DNA of 64,000 nt, from contig NZ_PUQD01000018.1 of assembly GCF_003331055.1 (NCBI RefSeq), forward strand, positions 1-64,000, read 5' to 3'. The translations under genes were made by a program, and so were the position numbers. A model generated the notes under the pieces. The model saw only the letters and a list, made by a program, of their open reading frames with translations. It had not been told where the DNA came from and did no database searches. Shown piece after piece: positions 43,746 to 51,091 of this stretch. Numbering within the stretch: position 1 is the stretch's first letter; every line of letters begins with the position of its first letter. The DNA comes from Pseudomonas sp. AFG_SD02_1510_Pfu_092. GTDB taxonomy: Bacteria > Pseudomonadota > Gammaproteobacteria > Pseudomonadales > Pseudomonadaceae.

Positions 43746-44576
43746 ATGCTGCCTCTCATGGACATCTACGACATTCGCAAGCACAACCTGGTCAAGCTGA
43801 TCGGCAGCCAGAGAAAGGGTTCCTGCGCAGAGCGCTGGGGCATGGCCCCGGCGCACCTGAGCCAGATTCTTTCGGACAAGACCATGAAGAACCTGGGTGA
43901 CGACGTGGCCCGCAGAATCGAGGCCATCGAAGGTTTGCCGCGGGGCTGGTTCGACGCCATGGCAGCGGGCGAGCAGCCGCCGGTCGAGACGGGTGACAGC
44001 ACGCTGTCCGCCGCCGACCTGGTCAGGCAGATGCTTGCCAGAAGCGGCAAGGGCATCCCCGAACACACCCGGCAAAGGCTGCTGGCCGCCGCCGAGGAGC
44101 CGGCAGACGCCACGCTGATCAAGGCTGAGCGGCTCCAGCCAGGCCTGGTGGGTGACGAAGTGTGGATTGCCCACTACGACGTCCGCGCCGCCATGGGCGG
44201 CGGGCAGATTCCCCACGACTATCCGGAGATGCTCAAGGACGTTCGGGTCAGCCCCAGCCACCTGCGCGAGCTGGGTGTGGAGTTCAGCGATCACCATCAC
44301 CTGAAGATGGTGACCGGTTGGGGCCAGTCGATGGAGCCGACCATCAAGCACCGCGACCCGCTGATCGTGGACATCAGCATCCGCGAGTTCGTCGGCGACG
44401 GGATCTACTTCTTCGCCTGGGGTGAGCACATCTACATCAAGCGGCTGCAGATCGCCGACGAAGAGCATTTCGAGATGATCTCCGACAATTCGCGGCACAA
44501 GGACCGCATGATTCGTCGCGACGAGACGTACATTCAGGCCCGGGTCCTGCTGGTGTGGAATGCGCACCTTGTGTAA
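43746..44576 (+). CDS. LexA/CI-like transcriptional repressor, S24 peptidase type
   Basis: This gene encodes 276 residues from ATG 43746 or 272 from ATG 43758 (MDIYDIRKHN); neither has a ribosome site. The -10 lies at 43735-43740, so a leaderless message starting at 43746 is plausible. Residues 10-70 form a phage-repressor-type helix-turn-helix (CAERWGMAPAHLSQILSDKT). The C-terminal half is an S24 domain with the Ser-Lys dyad at Ser195 (GWGQSMEPT) and Lys232 (YIKRLQ). At the position where LexA/CI proteins have the self-cleavage Ala-Gly, this protein has AAMGGG (148-153). Phage, pyocin (PrtR) and AlpR repressors share this layout. The operators suggest it represses itself and the PL7 gene. 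Confidence 0.92.
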   Translation: MLPLMDIYDIRKHNLVKLIGSQRKGSCAERWGMAPAHLSQILSDKTMKNLGDDVARRIEAIEGLPRGWFDAMAAGEQPPVETGDSTLSAADLVRQMLARSGKGIPEHTRQRLLAAAEEPADATLIKAERLQPGLVGDEVWIAHYDVRAAMGGGQIPHDYPEMLKDVRVSPSHLRELGVEFSDHHHLKMVTGWGQSMEPTIKHRDPLIVDISIREFVGDGIYFFAWGEHIYIKRLQIADEEHFEMISDNSRHKDRMIRRDETYIQARVLLVWNAHLV

Positions 44577-44580
44577 AACC

Positions 44581-44606
44581 AAGCCCGCCACCCTGGCGGG
44601 CTTGTT
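44581..44606. terminator. bidirectional terminator between repressor and DUF1654 genes
   Basis: AAGCCCGCC-N5-GGCGGGCTT followed by GTTCT, between convergent stops only 37 bp apart. The AA/TT flanks let it act on both strands. Confidence 0.85.
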
Positions 44607-44613
44607 CTGAGTT

Positions 44614-44937
44614 TCAGAAAGGCGGCGCCGCTTCAACCCGTCGTTCGCTGCGCTGTTCGACGATGAAATCGTCGCGCTCCTCCACGCTGCTGCGCTGCCA
44701 GCGCAGCGTCACGCTGCCGTCGTCGTTGAAAGTGAGCTCCAGCTCGGGCGTTTCGGCCAGCAGGCCGATCACCTCCTCCCATTCCGCATCACCGTCGGTA
44801 TCCAGGCGATGCACCGTCACCCAGCGCTGCGTCTGCGCCAGCGGGTGGTTGATCATCGACGATACACGCAGGCTCAGCCGCTCTATGGCGGTGATTGCCT
44901 GGCGGTGATCGGGCAGCGGCTTCATGTGTTCAGACAT
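44614..44937 (-). CDS. DUF1654 family protein, SOS-regulated
   Basis: This gene encodes 107 residues, soluble and acidic. The core (ERLSLRVSSMINHPLAQTQR, then TVHRLDTDGDAEWEEVIGLL) matches the DUF1654 family, small proteins nearly restricted to Pseudomonas and often encoded beside LexA-like repressors. The function is unknown. The start is ATG 44937 with AGGA seven bases before it. A perfect LexA box (CTGT-N8-ACAG) lies 17-32 bp upstream of the start, so it should be induced by DNA damage. It converges with the S24 repressor and diverges from the PL7 gene. Confidence 0.85.
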   Translation of the reverse strand: MSEHMKPLPDHRQAITAIERLSLRVSSMINHPLAQTQRWVTVHRLDTDGDAEWEEVIGLLAETPELELTFNDDGSVTLRWQRSSVEERDDFIVEQRSERRVEAAPPF

Positions 44938-44953
44938 ATCGTTATCCTGATAG

Positions 44954-44969
44954 CTGTATATTCGTACAG
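44954..44969 (-). promoter_or_regulatory. LexA (SOS) box
   Basis: CTGTATATTCGTACAG is a perfect CTGT-N8-ACAG palindrome with AT-rich centre, as for gammaproteobacterial LexA sites. It is placed at the promoter of the DUF1654 gene and about 110 bp from the PL7 operators. Confidence 0.85.
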
Positions 44970-45004
44970 TATTCAAGGAAAGCTTATCTCACCGGCAAAT
45001 CCAG

Positions 45005-45061
45005 CGTAAAGCCCCCTTTACGGGAAATTTCGCCAACGGGTAAATTTGCGCTCGGCGAAAT
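45005..45061. promoter_or_regulatory. two further palindromes in the DUF1654-PL7 intergenic region
   Basis: First, a perfect CGTAAAG-N4-CTTTACG at 45005-45022. Second, ATTTCGCC (45027-45034) and GGCGAAAT (45054-45061) form a perfect 8-bp inverted repeat 19 bp apart. Neither matches the repressor operator or LexA sequence, so they may bind other regulators or form DNA or RNA hairpins. Confidence 0.45.
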
Positions 45062-45064
45062 AAA

Positions 45065-45108
45065 TTTAGCTCAAAGCTATTGACGTAGTTTTAGCTCACG
45101 GCTAACTT
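45065..45108 (+). promoter_or_regulatory. sigma70-type promoter of the PL7 gene with two repressor operators
   Basis: The -35 TTGACG (45080-45085) and -10 TAACTT (45103-45108) are separated by exactly 17 bases. Operator copy 1, TTTAGC-N5-GCTATT (45065-45081), abuts the -35. Copy 2, TTTAGC-N5-GCTAAC (45090-45106), fills the spacer and touches the -10. Both match the autoregulatory palindrome of the S24 repressor gene in at least ten of twelve arm bases. A bound repressor would exclude RNA polymerase. Confidence 0.75.
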
Positions 45109-45186
45109 AAATCCCAGCAGTCGCCAACAGGCTGCTGCAAAGGCCCTCGGCCACATACCCGTTACTTTTCAGACAGGAGTTCCACC

Positions 45187-45861
45187 ATGAGCGTAGATAT
45201 CAGCAACCTCATCCTTGCCGTTCCGGTGGCGGTGTCCCCGATCAACCTGGTAGCGACCGAACTCACCGGCGCCGACGCGCTGGTTCTGTACCCGAACTAC
45301 GTGAGCGAGCTGAGCGACGGTTCGGTTCAGCTTTCCGCACCCACCAAAGGCGCCTCGAGCAAAAGCACCCGCAGGACCCGCTGCGAGTGGTCGGAACCGC
45401 ACTACTGGAGCCTGGGCAGTGCCCGCGATCACCTGAATCGTCAGGAAATGACGCTGACCAAGGTCAACTGGGCGCAGAAGGTGGTCATCGCGCAAATGCA
45501 CGTGTACGCCGACGACAGCCCGCCGGTGAAGGTGTTCTGGAAGAAGGGCGACATCACCCTCGGGTTCCGGCGCACCTACAACCAGATCGACCCGGTGAAC
45601 TCGACGGTGTTGAAGGGGGTACCGCTGGGGGCGAAGTTCGTCGTCAGCATCCACACCACCGCTGCCGGCGTGGTCACCGTGACGGCCACCTGCAACGGGG
45701 TGACCGGGACCTCTGGCGGCCTGCAGCTCGACGACACCTGGACCTCGCGCCTGTTCGAGTTCCACGGCGGGGTGTACAACCAGGTCGATTACACCGATAC
45801 CACGCCAGTCGATGATGGCTCGATCTGCATCATCAGCGACCTGTCGCTGGCCCATACCTGA
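45187..45861 (+). CDS. polysaccharide lyase family 7 (alginate lyase superfamily) protein
   Basis: This gene encodes 224 residues, a single PL7 jelly-roll. The three active-site strands are visible: RTRCEW (residues 63-68, the R-E motif), QMH (103-105, with the neutralising Gln and catalytic His) and FHGGVYNQ (192-199, with the catalytic Tyr and following Asn-Gln). PL7 enzymes cut alginate by beta-elimination. No signal peptide is present (MSVDISNLILAVPVAVSPIN is not followed by a cleavage site), so the protein is cytosolic or released by lysis, unlike typical secreted lyases. Similar signal-less PL7 proteins occur in other pseudomonads (PA1784 type, from memory). AGGAG precedes ATG 45187. 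The promoter carries two S24-repressor operators; a terminator follows. Confidence 0.85.
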   Translation: MSVDISNLILAVPVAVSPINLVATELTGADALVLYPNYVSELSDGSVQLSAPTKGASSKSTRRTRCEWSEPHYWSLGSARDHLNRQEMTLTKVNWAQKVVIAQMHVYADDSPPVKVFWKKGDITLGFRRTYNQIDPVNSTVLKGVPLGAKFVVSIHTTAAGVVTVTATCNGVTGTSGGLQLDDTWTSRLFEFHGGVYNQVDYTDTTPVDDGSICIISDLSLAHT

Positions 45862-45878
45862 ACTCACCACGCAAAAAG

Positions 45879-45924
45879 ACGTCCCGATGCACTGTGTTCC
45901 GGCACCGTTTGCACGGGACGTTTT
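45879..45924 (+). terminator. terminator of the PL7 gene
   Basis: An 8-bp stem ACGTCCCG / CGGGACGT with a long (27-nt) loop is followed by TTTGC (final stem T included in a TTTT run), 18 bp past the stop. Confidence 0.6.
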
Positions 45925-45951
45925 GCTCCTCATCCACGCTCTGCGGGGAAT

Positions 45952-45977
45952 AAAAAACCCAGCACAATGGCTGGGTT
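45952..45977 (-). terminator. terminator of the small membrane-protein gene
   Basis: On the minus strand AACCCAGC-N6-GCTGGGTT continues into TTTTTA, 18 bp after the stop at 45995. Confidence 0.9.
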
Positions 45978-45994
45978 CAGGTGTTAGCGCTTGC

Positions 45995-46363
45995 TCACTG
46001 GGAAACACTTCGGCTGTGATGCCAGTACAGATATGCCAAGCCTGCTGGCGCGATGAAAATCGCGAACGACCAGCACAGCGCCATGGTGAAAACCTTCACC
46101 GACAACATGAAAAGCGCGTTCACGAAGAACACGTTATTACCCATGATGAAGCCCACTACGCTTTCGTAGACGAAGCGCGAGTATGGGTATAACAAGGTAG
46201 AGACGACCGCCATCAGCAGCAGGCCGGGTTTGCCTGTAAGGCCGGCAGTGCTATTGGCAGCGAAGCCCAGGATCAGGGCCGCGAAAAGTGAGCCGAAGAA
46301 CAGCTGGCGGAGGTAATAGCTCGGTGTCAAACCGCCAAACGTCATTGAAATGATGCGCCGCAT
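45995..46363 (-). CDS. small integral membrane protein of unknown function
   Basis: This gene encodes 122 residues with three to four hydrophobic segments: about 22-38 (LFFGSLFAALILGF), 47-60, 70-85 and 90-112 (FTMALCWSFAIFIAPAGLAYLY). No known domain is recognised. The start is ATG 46361-46363. Base composition is lower in G+C than its neighbours. It is monocistronic with its own terminator. Its place beside the PL7/repressor locus suggests that this stretch is accessory DNA, but nothing links the functions directly. Confidence 0.7.
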   Translation of the reverse strand: MRRIISMTFGGLTPSYYLRQLFFGSLFAALILGFAANSTAGLTGKPGLLLMAVVSTLLYPYSRFVYESVVGFIMGNNVFFVNALFMLSVKVFTMALCWSFAIFIAPAGLAYLYWHHSRSVSQ

Positions 46364-46582
46364 AAGATCCCTCTCAGGCTGGTTTCAAAGGCGCAGACTC
46401 TACCAGCTCCGGAATTCATGGGCAAAGAGGCGAACGGAAAGCCACAGAATTAAATTTCCTTCACCTTGCGCCCTTTAGTCATAAGGCATTCGACAGGGTT
46501 TGGGCCATACTCCACAATGCAGCGGTTTTGGGGGAAAACCCTTGCACAGCCAACGACATACCAACTTTTAGTGAGCCTCATT

Positions 46583-47509
46583 GTGAAAACGACCCTGTCC
46601 ATCCTCAGCCTGCTGCTGTTGCTCACAGGTACCGCGACCGTTTCGTCGACCGCTGCTGCACAACCCCCGGCCCAGGCTCAACGTGACCCGTCCAAGCTGC
46701 ACCTGGCTTCAGGCAGCGCGCTGCTGATCGACCTGAACAGCAACCAGGAACTGTATGCCAGCCACGCCGACCGCGTGGTGCCGATTGCCTCGGTGACCAA
46801 GCTGATGACGGCGATGGTGGTGCTGGATGCCCGGCAGCCCATGGATGAGATGCTCACCATGACCATCGCCAACAACCCGGAAATGAAAGGCGTGTATTCG
46901 CGTGTGCGCCTGGGCAGCCAGCTCGACCGCCGCGAGACCTTGCTGATTACCCTGATGTCGTCGGAGAACCGTGCGGCCAACACCTTGGCCAACCACTACC
47001 CCGGCGGCTACCCGGCGTTCATCAAAGCGATGAATGCCAAAGCCCGCAGCCTGGGCATGGCCCACACCCGCTATGTCGAGCCGACCGGCCTGTCGACGCA
47101 GAACGTGTCCTCCGCGCGCGACCTGGCCAAGCTGCTGATCGCCTCGCGCAAGTACCCGCTGCTGAGCGAACTGTCGACCACCCGCGAGAAGACTGTGGCC
47201 TTCCGCAAACCCAACTACACCTTGGGCTTTCGCAACACCGACCACCTGGTGAACAAGAGCAACTGGGACATCAAGCTGACCAAGACCGGCTTCACCAACG
47301 AAGCCGGGCACTGCCTGGTGCTGCTGACGCGCATGGACAACCGCCCGGTGGCCATGGTCATCCTCGATGCGTTCGGCAAGTACACCCACTTCGCCGATGC
47401 CAGCCGCATGCGTCAGTGGCTGGAAACCGGCGCAGCCAAGCCGGCACCGGCGGTGGCCATGCAGTACAAGGCGCAGCGGCAGAACAAAGGCAGCCTGGCC
47501 GCGGAGTGA
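46583..47509 (+). CDS. pbpG: D-alanyl-D-alanine endopeptidase (penicillin-binding protein 7)
   Basis: This gene encodes 308 residues from GTG 46583, which gives a clean signal peptide ([20 protein letters not shown]); earlier in-frame starts add an improbable leader. Catalytic motifs of S11/low-molecular-mass PBPs are present: SxxK in [12 protein letters not shown], SxN in [11 protein letters not shown] and KTG in [13 protein letters not shown]. The periplasmic enzyme hydrolyses D-Ala-meso-DAP cross-links in peptidoglycan. The C-terminal tail is basic ([11 protein letters not shown]). It is monocistronic, followed by REP elements. Confidence 0.94.
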   Translation: MKTTLSILSLLLLLTGTATVSSTAAAQPPAQAQRDPSKLHLASGSALLIDLNSNQELYASHADRVVPIASVTKLMTAMVVLDARQPMDEMLTMTIANNPEMKGVYSRVRLGSQLDRRETLLITLMSSENRAANTLANHYPGGYPAFIKAMNAKARSLGMAHTRYVEPTGLSTQNVSSARDLAKLLIASRKYPLLSELSTTREKTVAFRKPNYTLGFRNTDHLVNKSNWDIKLTKTGFTNEAGHCLVLLTRMDNRPVAMVILDAFGKYTHFADASRMRQWLETGAAKPAPAVAMQYKAQRQNKGSLAAE

Positions 47510-47577
47510 ACCGAGGCAGCAATGATAGGGCCTGGCCTGGCCCTATCGTCGGCTCGCACCTCTTGAAGGCAGGCGCG

Positions 47578-47672
47578 GCCCCTGTGGGAGCGGCCGTGGC
47601 CGCGAACACCGGCGCAGCCGGTGCCATCCACCGCGTCGCCTGCTTCGCGGGCTTGCCCGCTCCCACAGGGAT
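47578..47672. repeat. REP composite element
   Basis: A full composite unit: CCTGTGGGAGCGGCCGTGGCC.., central CACCGGCGCAGCCGGTG, then GCGGGCTTGCCCGCTCCCAC. It lies between convergent pbpG and the coiled-coil gene. Confidence 0.9.
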
Positions 47673-47703
47673 CGCGCAGGTCTTGAAGACACCAGCTGGG
47701 GCG

Positions 47704-48138
47704 TCAGGCCTGGGTGCTGACCATTCCGCCGGCACTGCTGCCACCGGTTTTCTGCAGGGCTTCGAGTAACTGCGCGGTGGCTTGAAGGATTTCGCCATTG
47801 AGGGTGGCGATGCTCGCCTGCTTGGCGCTCACCACGGTCAGCCTGGTCGTTTCGTCCATCTTCTGCGCCATCAACTGGGCCAGTTGCTTCTGTTCTTCGG
47901 CCAGCTGCTTCTGCAGCTTCTTGATCATCTCGCGCAATTGCCGGATGTGCGCAGGTTCCGCGCTCTCGCCGCTGTCCTCGGCCTGCTTGGTCTGCCCGCC
48001 AGCCTGCAGCCTGGACGTATCGGCCTGGACACCGACCTTGCCTGCTTCAGTCTTTTGCGCATCCTGGGTATCAGCGTTCACGGTCGTGCTCAACGCCTGA
48101 GCCGTGCTGGCGATACCGACTGCTGCAATACCTGTCAT
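47704..48138 (-). CDS. coiled-coil protein, FlxA-like
   Basis: This gene encodes 144 residues. A hydrophobic alanine-rich N-terminus (MTGIAAVGIASTAQALS) is followed by a polar, glutamine-rich part and a strong heptad coiled coil at about residues 62-125 (IRQLREMIKKLQKQLAEEQK onward). Small proteins with this pattern are annotated FlxA-like, but the match is one of type rather than proof. The start is ATG 48138. It is divergent from pvdA with about 200 bp between the starts. Confidence 0.65.
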   Translation of the reverse strand: MTGIAAVGIASTAQALSTTVNADTQDAQKTEAGKVGVQADTSRLQAGGQTKQAEDSGESAEPAHIRQLREMIKKLQKQLAEEQKQLAQLMAQKMDETTRLTVVSAKQASIATLNGEILQATAQLLEALQKTGGSSAGGMVSTQA

Positions 48139-48240
48139 GTCTTTCTCCCTGCGTTACGAATGGGTCCTTGGGTTGTTCTACCTATCGGCTGGCAGACGCA
48201 GGTCTTTAGCGCGGCTACCAGCGGGTCGGTCGCCCCTCGG

Positions 48241-48264
48241 TAAATTCGCCATCGCCTGGCTCGT
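48241..48264 (+). promoter_or_regulatory. PvdS iron-starvation box of pvdA
   Basis: A perfect TAAAT-N16-CGT at 48241-48264, the consensus of the extracytoplasmic-function sigma factor PvdS, 74 bp before the pvdA start. It predicts expression only under iron limitation. Confidence 0.88.
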
Positions 48265-48337
48265 TCCACCCAATGTACAAACGCAGGCGCCGACCCCCGG
48301 GCGTGCGTCCACATTCGACCACTATGGAACCGCAGCC

Positions 48338-49672
48338 ATGAGCCAGTCTGCACACCCGGAAACTATCAAGGACCTGATCGGCGTGGGCTTCGGCCCTTCC
48401 AACCTGGCCCTGGCCATTGCCCTGGAAGAACTCGCCGAATCCCAGGGCCATGCCCTCGACGCGCTGTTCATCGACAAGCAGCAGGACTACCGCTGGCACG
48501 GCGAAACCCTGGCCACCCAGAGCGAGTTGCAGATCTCGTTCCTCAAGGACCTGGTGTCGCTGCGCAACCCCACCAGCCCCTACAGCTTCGTCAACTACCT
48601 GCACCAGAAGCAGCGCCTGGCCGACTTCATCAACCTCGGCACCTTCTACCCTTGCCGCCTTGAGTACAACGACTACCTGCGCTGGGCCGCCGAGCACTTC
48701 GCCACCCAGGCGCGGTATGGCGAGGAAGTGCTGCGCATCGAGCCAGAACTGCACGCCGGCCGGGTCGAGCACCTGCGCCTGGTCTCGCGCGATGCGCAAG
48801 GCCGTGAGTACAGCCGCCGGACCCGTTCGGTGGTGGTCGGCAGCGGCGGCACGCCGAAAATCCCGGCAAAGTTCGCCGCGTTCAAGAACGACGCGCGGGT
48901 GTTCCACCACTCCCAATACCTGAGCAGCCTGAACAAGCTGCCGTGCACCGCCGGCAAACCGATGCGCATTGCCGTGATCGGTTCGGGCCAGAGCGCCGCC
49001 GAAGCATTCATCGACCTCAACGACAGCTACCCGTCGGTGAAAGTCGACATGATTCTGCGCGGTTCTGCGCTCAAGCCTGCCGACGACAGCCCCTTCGTCA
49101 ACGAGATCTTCTCGCCGGACTACACCGACCTGGTCTACAACGAACCGGCCGAGCAGCGCAGCAAGCTGCTCGGCGAATACCACAACACCAACTATTCGGT
49201 GGTGGACCTCAACCTGATCGAGCGCATCTACGGCATCCTCTATCGGCAGAAGGTCGCCCACCAGTACCGCCACAACGTGCTGTGCCGGCGCCAGGTGGAA
49301 GCGGTGGTCGCCACCGGCGAAGGCCTGGAACTGACCTTGCGCGACCTGGCCACCGACCAGCAGCAGACCCACCGCTACGATGCGGTGATCCTGGCCACCG
49401 GTTACGAGCGGCGCTCGCACCGTGACCTGCTGGCGCCACTGGCCGGCTACCTCGACGATTTCAGCGTCGAGCGCAACTACCGCGTACTGGCCAGCCCCGA
49501 CCTGCAGGCCTCGGTGTACCTGCAGGGCTTCTGCGAAAACAGCCACGGACTGAGCGACACCCTGCTGTCGGTGCTGCCGACACGCGCTGCGGAAATTGGT
49601 CGGGCGCTGTACCAGGACCTGGCGCAACTGCATGGCAAGCCGCAACCGGCAGTGGCCCTGAGCAGGGCCTGA
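48338..49672 (+). CDS. pvdA: L-ornithine N5-monooxygenase of pyoverdine synthesis
   Basis: This gene encodes 444 residues. The FAD-binding loop is GVGFGPSNLALAIAL, the NADPH loop is IAVIGSGQSAAEAFIDL, and the C-terminal ATGYERRSH motif is diagnostic for N-hydroxylating monooxygenases. PvdA hydroxylates ornithine to N5-hydroxyornithine, the precursor of the hydroxamate iron ligand in pyoverdine, using FAD, NADPH and O2 in the cytosol. The start is ATG 48338 (MSQSAHPETI); the open frame extends upstream through the PvdS box, which cannot be coding. It is a single-gene unit. The fpv iron-release operon begins about 230 bp downstream. Confidence 0.96.
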   Translation: MSQSAHPETIKDLIGVGFGPSNLALAIALEELAESQGHALDALFIDKQQDYRWHGETLATQSELQISFLKDLVSLRNPTSPYSFVNYLHQKQRLADFINLGTFYPCRLEYNDYLRWAAEHFATQARYGEEVLRIEPELHAGRVEHLRLVSRDAQGREYSRRTRSVVVGSGGTPKIPAKFAAFKNDARVFHHSQYLSSLNKLPCTAGKPMRIAVIGSGQSAAEAFIDLNDSYPSVKVDMILRGSALKPADDSPFVNEIFSPDYTDLVYNEPAEQRSKLLGEYHNTNYSVVDLNLIERIYGILYRQKVAHQYRHNVLCRRQVEAVVATGEGLELTLRDLATDQQQTHRYDAVILATGYERRSHRDLLAPLAGYLDDFSVERNYRVLASPDLQASVYLQGFCENSHGLSDTLLSVLPTRAAEIGRALYQDLAQLHGKPQPAVALSRA

Positions 49673-49707
49673 TATTTGCGAACAAGCATCGTCGGCAAGC
49701 CATGCGC

Positions 49708-49757
49708 TGCCCTGTGGGAGCTGGCTTGCCGGCGATGGGCCGCAAAGCGGCCCCAAT
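49708..49757. repeat. REP variant
   Basis: Variant REP CTGTGGGAGCTGGCTTGCC..GGCGATGGGCC followed by GCAAAGCGGCCC, after pvdA. Confidence 0.75.
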
Positions 49758-49816
49758 CGATCCAGACAACATCAACATCTGGCTTTTGAAACATTTACTT
49801 GCATTTAAAACGGCAG

Positions 49817-49832
49817 GATTTCGATTCTCATT
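49817..49832 (-). promoter_or_regulatory. candidate Fur box of the fpv operon
   Basis: On the minus strand AATGAGAATCGAAATC matches 13 of 16 bases of the typical Pseudomonas Fur site AATGAGAATCATTATC. It lies 65-80 bp before fpvG. No TAAAT-N16-CGT box was found here. Confidence 0.5.
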
Positions 49833-49897
49833 CGTCCTTATCAATACAGCCCTTGTTGGTTGGGCACACGCTCGACTCCCTTTGCAGAAGACGTCTG

Positions 49898-51091
49898 ATG
49901 GCCAAATCCCCGAAAAAATCCAAGTCCAGGTTGTGGTTCCTGGTGCACAGCTGGCTCGCCCTGCCGATCTGGTTCTTTGTCCTGATCGTCTGCTTCACCG
50001 GCATGCTCGCCGTGGTCAGCCAGGAAATCGTCTGGCTGGCCAACCCGGACGCGCGCGCCAACAAGCCCGATGCCGATGTCGAGCGCCTGAGCTTCCAGCA
50101 GATACTGGACGCCTTGCACCAAGCCGAACCAGAGCTGGTGGTGGACCGCCTCAACCAGCCCGACGGTTCGCACTTCGCGGTCAAGGCCGATGTCACCCTG
50201 CCCGACGGCACCAGCCCGACACTCTATGTAAACCCCTACACCGGCGCCATTCAGGGCAAGACCCCGGACTTCAATTTCGAAGCCTTCACACGCGCCCTGC
50301 ACGGCTGGTGGCTGGTACCGTTCACCAACGGCTTCAGCTGGGGCTGGTACCTGGTGTCGCTGCTCGGCCTGCCCATGCTCGCTTCGCTGATCACCGGCCT
50401 GGTGGTGTACAAGAAGTTCTGGAAGGGCTTCTTCAAGCCGGTACGCACCGGCCATGGCGCGCGGATTTTCTGGGGCGACCTGCACCGCCTGGCCGGGGTC
50501 TGGTCGATCTGGTTCATCGCGGTCATTTCCATCACCGGTACCTGGTTCCTGATCCAGGCCATCCTGTTCGACAACCACATCACCATTTCCAGCCGGCCGA
50601 TCGTGCCGGTGATCGCCCGTGAGCAGGTACCGCAAACCGCAGATGGCAGCCCGGCACCGCGCATCGACCTGGATGAAGCCGCCCGCATCGCCGGCCTGGC
50701 GATCCCGGGGCTGGAAATCAATTTCATCACGCTGCCGGCCACCGCCTACAGCCATGTCACCCTGGCCGGGCCGGGCTGGTACCCGCTGATGTTCCAGAGC
50801 GCTTCGGTGAACCCCTACACGCGCAACGTCGACAGCCAGTTCCTGATCAGCGACCGCTCGGCGCTGGAGTTCGTCACCGAGTCGATGCGCCCGCTGCACA
50901 CCGGCGATTTCGGCGGCCTGCCGATCAAGCTGGTGTGGTTCTTCTTCGGCCTGGTGCTGACTCTGATGGTGTTCAGCGGCTTGCTGATCTGGACCAGACG
51001 CACCGCCCAGGCCACCGCCGCCGCGCTCAAGCGCAGCGCGCGCACGCCGCACGTGGCGCACAGTGAAACCACCGTGGAGGTTCGCCCATGA
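49898..51091 (+). CDS. fpvG: PepSY-domain inner-membrane protein of ferripyoverdine reduction
   Basis: This gene encodes 397 residues. Four transmembrane helices (for example WFFVLIVCFTGMLAVVS near 25 and LVWFFFGLVLTLMVFSGLL near the C-terminus) surround PepSY-type periplasmic segments. In P. aeruginosa FpvG is the inner-membrane reductase component that reduces Fe(III) in ferripyoverdine so the siderophore can be recycled. The His residues in LVHSWLALP and LHRLAGVWS are candidate heme ligands. The start is ATG 49898 (MAKSPKKSKS). It is first in an eight-gene operon with the exact P. aeruginosa order fpvGHJK-CDEF; it overlaps fpvH by four bases. Confidence 0.9.
   Translation: MAKSPKKSKSRLWFLVHSWLALPIWFFVLIVCFTGMLAVVSQEIVWLANPDARANKPDADVERLSFQQILDALHQAEPELVVDRLNQPDGSHFAVKADVTLPDGTSPTLYVNPYTGAIQGKTPDFNFEAFTRALHGWWLVPFTNGFSWGWYLVSLLGLPMLASLITGLVVYKKFWKGFFKPVRTGHGARIFWGDLHRLAGVWSIWFIAVISITGTWFLIQAILFDNHITISSRPIVPVIAREQVPQTADGSPAPRIDLDEAARIAGLAIPGLEINFITLPATAYSHVTLAGPGWYPLMFQSASVNPYTRNVDSQFLISDRSALEFVTESMRPLHTGDFGGLPIKLVWFFFGLVLTLMVFSGLLIWTRRTAQATAAALKRSARTPHVAHSETTVEVRP

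Noticed and set aside
43746..46363. Prophage or pyocin cluster
   Set aside because: Only the repressor and DUF1654 are phage- or pyocin-like; no structural, integrase, holin or lysin genes and no attachment-site duplication were seen.
49780..49897. PvdS box upstream of fpvG
   Set aside because: TAAAA occurs in the region but no CGT at the required 16-base spacing; a Fur-like site fits better.
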